In this document: in pieces, positions 40,285-42,663 of the stretch
How the letters are laid out: each line of letters begins with the position of its first letter
Position numbering within the stretch: position 1 is the first letter of the stretch
IMG/VR virus record: IMGVR_UViG_3300037189_006099
Coordinates: 1-42,663 of that record
DNA length: 42,663 nt
Reading direction: 5' to 3' (one strand)
Origin: a virus
Notes under the pieces: generated by a model
Told to the model about the DNA's origin: nothing
Database searches by the model: none
The model's input: the letters and a program-made list of their open reading frames with translations, nothing else
Position numbers and translations under genes: made by a program

Positions 40285-41778
40285 TTATCCCCCCGCTGGT
40301 CCAATTTTTAAGAACGTATCTGGTTTTTGTGTATACTTAGGCGCGGCTTTTTTACTGTAGTAAGTAGGTTGTGCTATATTTCCGCCAACATCTCTGTCAG
40401 TTTGTGCTGGAACAAATTTAGTAGGATCTAAATTTTCATGATGTGGATACGGTTCATGAGACGGTATACGTTTCATAATGCTGGTAATATTGCCTACATC
40501 TGTTTGATTTACATGTGTTGATAATTTAACTGCGGCTGTAGCGGCTGTTGAACTATTCATATAAATTTTGGCGGCTGTCTCTAAATGATTTCCAGTAGTT
40601 TTAAGATTTAAATTTCCAGTAGTCGTGATAAATCCATTAGCGCCAACAATAATTTCTAAATTAGCACCAGACTCAACATGTGCTTTGCCAGCGGCCTTAA
40701 CATTAAAATTTCTACCTGCTTCGATGTTTACATCTCGCCCTGCATGAAAATTAAAATCTGCATCAGTATGAAAACTAATACTGTCTTTAGCATATACATC
40801 TATCTTACCGTTGCTGGTTAATTCAATCCAGGTCGTTCCGCTGGCATTACCGATGTAAATTAAATCTTCGCTATTATGTAAAAGTATCTGGTGTCCGGTT
40901 CTTGTACGGATTCTAAATAATTCATTGTGTGGTATTGTAGGATTGCCGCCCTGATCTTGTTGAGATACTGCGGCATAATCAGGAGGACCTGCACTGGCCT
41001 TGGTCTTTCTTAGATAGTTGTCGTCGCCATCATCCATTACAAACGTAGTGCCACCTAATCTACTCACAGGGGCATCGGGAATTTCCCATTCGGCTTTGCC
41101 TATTTTACCAGTCTTTGATCCAGAGCGTTTGTCTAAAGGACCCGGTGTGCTGATACCAAACACCATACTTGGTGTTTCGCGTCTTGCACTACTAGTAGTA
41201 ATTCCTCTAATATCATCAGCTAGCAATCCTTGAGTTTCTAATACATCTGTAAACGGATGTGCGGCTTTAGGGATTTGTTCGGGATCGCCAGTTGATGCTG
41301 TAACTTTTTTGTTGTACTCAGCAGTTGGTCTCTTTAGACCATCGGACTGTCCCACTACTTTAGTCTGAGCGGCAAGACCTGGTACCATAAAATTCATATT
41401 AGTGTCAGCAACACACCCCATCCAATAACCCCGCTTTGGATCGCCATCAATAAAGAATACCACGACAGTAGTTCCAGGATCAGGTGGCACCATCCACATG
41501 CCGTAACTTTTTTGTGTATTGTTGTAGTCATCGGTATCTGTCAGATGGTTAGCACCAGTAACTCCGTAAAAAGGACTCATGTAACTGACTGGATGTATTT
41601 GACCAGATGATTTATCACCGCTCGATGTGCGTTTAATTTCTACTTGAAGGCGCCCCATGTAGGTATTATCTAAGTGACTAACAACTGTGGCCAAAAAAGG
41701 ACCAGACGAAGACATCGAGCTTGCTTGCCCGTCTTGCGGTGAATAAGGAATATTGTGAACTTGATCTTGATCTGACAT
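40285..41778 (-). CDS. gp5: Baseplate central spike gp5-like, without lysozyme domain, 497 aa
   Basis: The N-terminal part (about 27-135) is a gp5/VgrG-type OB fold: GPFLATVVSHLDNTYMGRLQ, MWMVPPDPGTTVVVFFIDGD, KRGYWMGC. The C-terminal part (about 286-410) is a repetitive beta-helix needle (TSNGKIDVYAKDSISFHTDA, NFHAGRDVNIEAGRNFNVKA), as in T4 gp5 and VgrG. Between them lies a linker with RRETPSMVFGISTPG, and no T4-type lysozyme motif is visible. The protein would form the trimeric membrane-piercing spike at the tail tip. The ATG shares one base with the preceding stop. The length (497) is less than T4 gp5 (575), in line with loss or absence of the lysozyme. Confidence 0.88.
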   Translation of the reverse strand: MSDQDQVHNIPYSPQDGQASSMSSSGPFLATVVSHLDNTYMGRLQVEIKRTSSGDKSSGQIHPVSYMSPFYGVTGANHLTDTDDYNNTQKSYGMWMVPPDPGTTVVVFFIDGDPKRGYWMGCVADTNMNFMVPGLAAQTKVVGQSDGLKRPTAEYNKKVTASTGDPEQIPKAAHPFTDVLETQGLLADDIRGITTSSARRETPSMVFGISTPGPLDKRSGSKTGKIGKAEWEIPDAPVSRLGGTTFVMDDGDDNYLRKTKASAGPPDYAAVSQQDQGGNPTIPHNELFRIRTRTGHQILLHNSEDLIYIGNASGTTWIELTSNGKIDVYAKDSISFHTDADFNFHAGRDVNIEAGRNFNVKAAGKAHVESGANLEIIVGANGFITTTGNLNLKTTGNHLETAAKIYMNSSTAATAAVKLSTHVNQTDVGNITSIMKRIPSHEPYPHHENLDPTKFVPAQTDRDVGGNIAQPTYYSKKAAPKYTQKPDTFLKIGPAGG

Positions 41779-42663
41779 TATGGTGTAACCTGTTCTCCGC
41801 TACTTCCCGATGTGTCAGTTTTTGGTGGGGTATCACTAACACTACTTGCCGGATCTGGTGGGGCCGGTTTATTGATATTAAACAAGTCGAGTAGATTTGC
41901 AGGACGTTTTGTTGCTTCCGACCCGTTCATTAATCGATAGCCTGTAAGTGTTTGCGTAAATTTTCCATCGCCAAACTTACTTTCAACTATGGTAACTTTA
42001 TATTGTCCAGTAAATCCCCCGACTGGAGCGATTGCAGAAGATTTAGTCATTGCATACAAGCCTGTTGATTGATTTATATCTGTTGGGGTTCCAAAATTAA
42101 CCTGTATAATAACTTCACCTCGCTGATGATTTACTGAACCATCTGCGTTTAAATTTCGTACTTCAGTTGGGACTGCGTTATAGTTACCAAGACCACTATG
42201 GCCAATCCAATAAGGGTCGCCTATGATTTCTAAATTAAGGCGCATCATGTCGTAGCCTTTTTTGAGTATGTCATCTAGCTGTCTTGCGGCTATAGACACT
42301 GCATCATCCTTGGCGCCACCTAACTGCGAAGTCTTAGTTGTGTTTGCAGAATAACTTAGCTGTGTAGGAATAGTGCTGGCTTGTTTTCCTGCTGCCTGAC
42401 CATTGACTGGTCCTTGTACAGATTTAGGATCTGCGGCTTGCGCAGATTCCTTACGATTTAAATCAATGTCTTGGCTTCTATTACTTCCACCGGCTAACAA
42501 AACTGTCGACCAACCTACATTAAAATCGATATCAAATTTAAGAATATCAACATTCTTTCCAGTGTAGATATAGTTGTATTCTTTAACTATTGTTTTCTTT
42601 AGTTCAGTAAGGCCTTTAGTTGTAGTATTAACTGGAGCACCTTGGCTAGCATGGACTTCGTAC
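41778..42663 (-). CDS. Putative tail/baseplate structural protein, C-terminal part (5' end outside window)
   Basis: The frame is open to the end of the window; the TTG at 42500 is probably internal, because upstream codons continue smoothly (for example KEYNYIYTGKNVDILKFDID). About 294 codons are visible. The first 60 visible residues look like a beta-rich domain whose YTGKNVDIL...FDIDFN segment recalls structural proteins encoded next to the spike in T4-like phages. A low-complexity Gln/Ala/Ser/Lys region (about 70-115) and a second globular part (ILKKGYDMMRLNLEIIGDPY, VIIQVNFGTPTD, GQYKVTIVESKFG) follow, ending in a Pro/Ser-rich tail. It is coupled to the spike gene by a TAATG overlap. A baseplate role is inferred from position. 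Confidence 0.65.
   Translation of the reverse strand, partial: YEVHASQGAPVNTTTKGLTELKKTIVKEYNYIYTGKNVDILKFDIDFNVGWSTVLLAGGSNRSQDIDLNRKESAQAADPKSVQGPVNGQAAGKQASTIPTQLSYSANTTKTSQLGGAKDDAVSIAARQLDDILKKGYDMMRLNLEIIGDPYWIGHSGLGNYNAVPTEVRNLNADGSVNHQRGEVIIQVNFGTPTDINQSTGLYAMTKSSAIAPVGGFTGQYKVTIVESKFGDGKFTQTLTGYRLMNGSEATKRPANLLDLFNINKPAPPDPASSVSDTPPKTDTSGSSGEQVTP

Noticed and set aside
1-42663. tRNA genes, CRISPR arrays or insertion sequences
   Set aside because: The gaps between genes are all under about 70 bases and contain only promoters, ribosome sites and hairpins; no cloverleaf, spaced short repeats or transposase was seen.

Overview
The window is an AT-rich, almost fully coding stretch of a large contractile-tailed (T4-superfamily) phage genome. 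The evidence is a recognisable baseplate set (gp5-like spike, gp25-like and gp6-like wedge proteins), long runs of tail-fibre-like genes, T4-type late promoter motifs of the form NATAAATA, and very tight gene packing with 1-14 base overlaps. The style (phage ThyX, MoxR-type ATPase, enormous tail proteins, NATAAATA promoters) recalls aquatic myophages such as cyanophages and pelagiphages. The host cannot be read from the sequence. No tRNA, rRNA, CRISPR array or insertion sequence was seen.

Region A (1-4160, + strand): the 3' end of a MoxR-like AAA+ ATPase gene, then a sigma70-type promoter with a palindromic spacer. Next comes a chain of a VWA/zinc-metallopeptidase-like protein (the usual MoxR partner), four unrecognised small proteins and FAD-dependent thymidylate synthase ThyX, closed by an intrinsic terminator.

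Region B (4051-8641, - strand): a compact six-gene operon with its own consensus-like sigma70 promoter. It encodes two pairs of paralogous GT-A-type glycosyltransferase-like proteins and two unknown proteins. Its last gene converges on thyX and overlaps it by 65 bases.

Region C (8654-21799, - strand): an adhesion module. It holds a structural protein with an inserted beta module, three tandem paralogous fibre genes with one shared N-terminal domain (one carrying a phage tail collar domain), a 201-residue structural protein, and two paralogous repeat-rich fibres. Those two fibres flank a complete S53 (sedolisin/kumamolisin) serine-carboxyl peptidase gene.

Region D (21801-42663, - strand): the baseplate module. 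In transcription order it contains a partial structural protein, a gp5-like spike without lysozyme, gp25-like, gp6-like, and a giant 4833-residue protein that takes up a third of the window.

Regions C and D carry phage late promoter motifs, while A and B carry host-sigma70-like promoters. This suggests that the ATPase/peptidase and glycosyltransferase functions are expressed earlier than the virion parts. The most unusual items are the S53 peptidase inside the fibre cassette, flanked by in-frame direct repeats, and the giant multi-domain protein.
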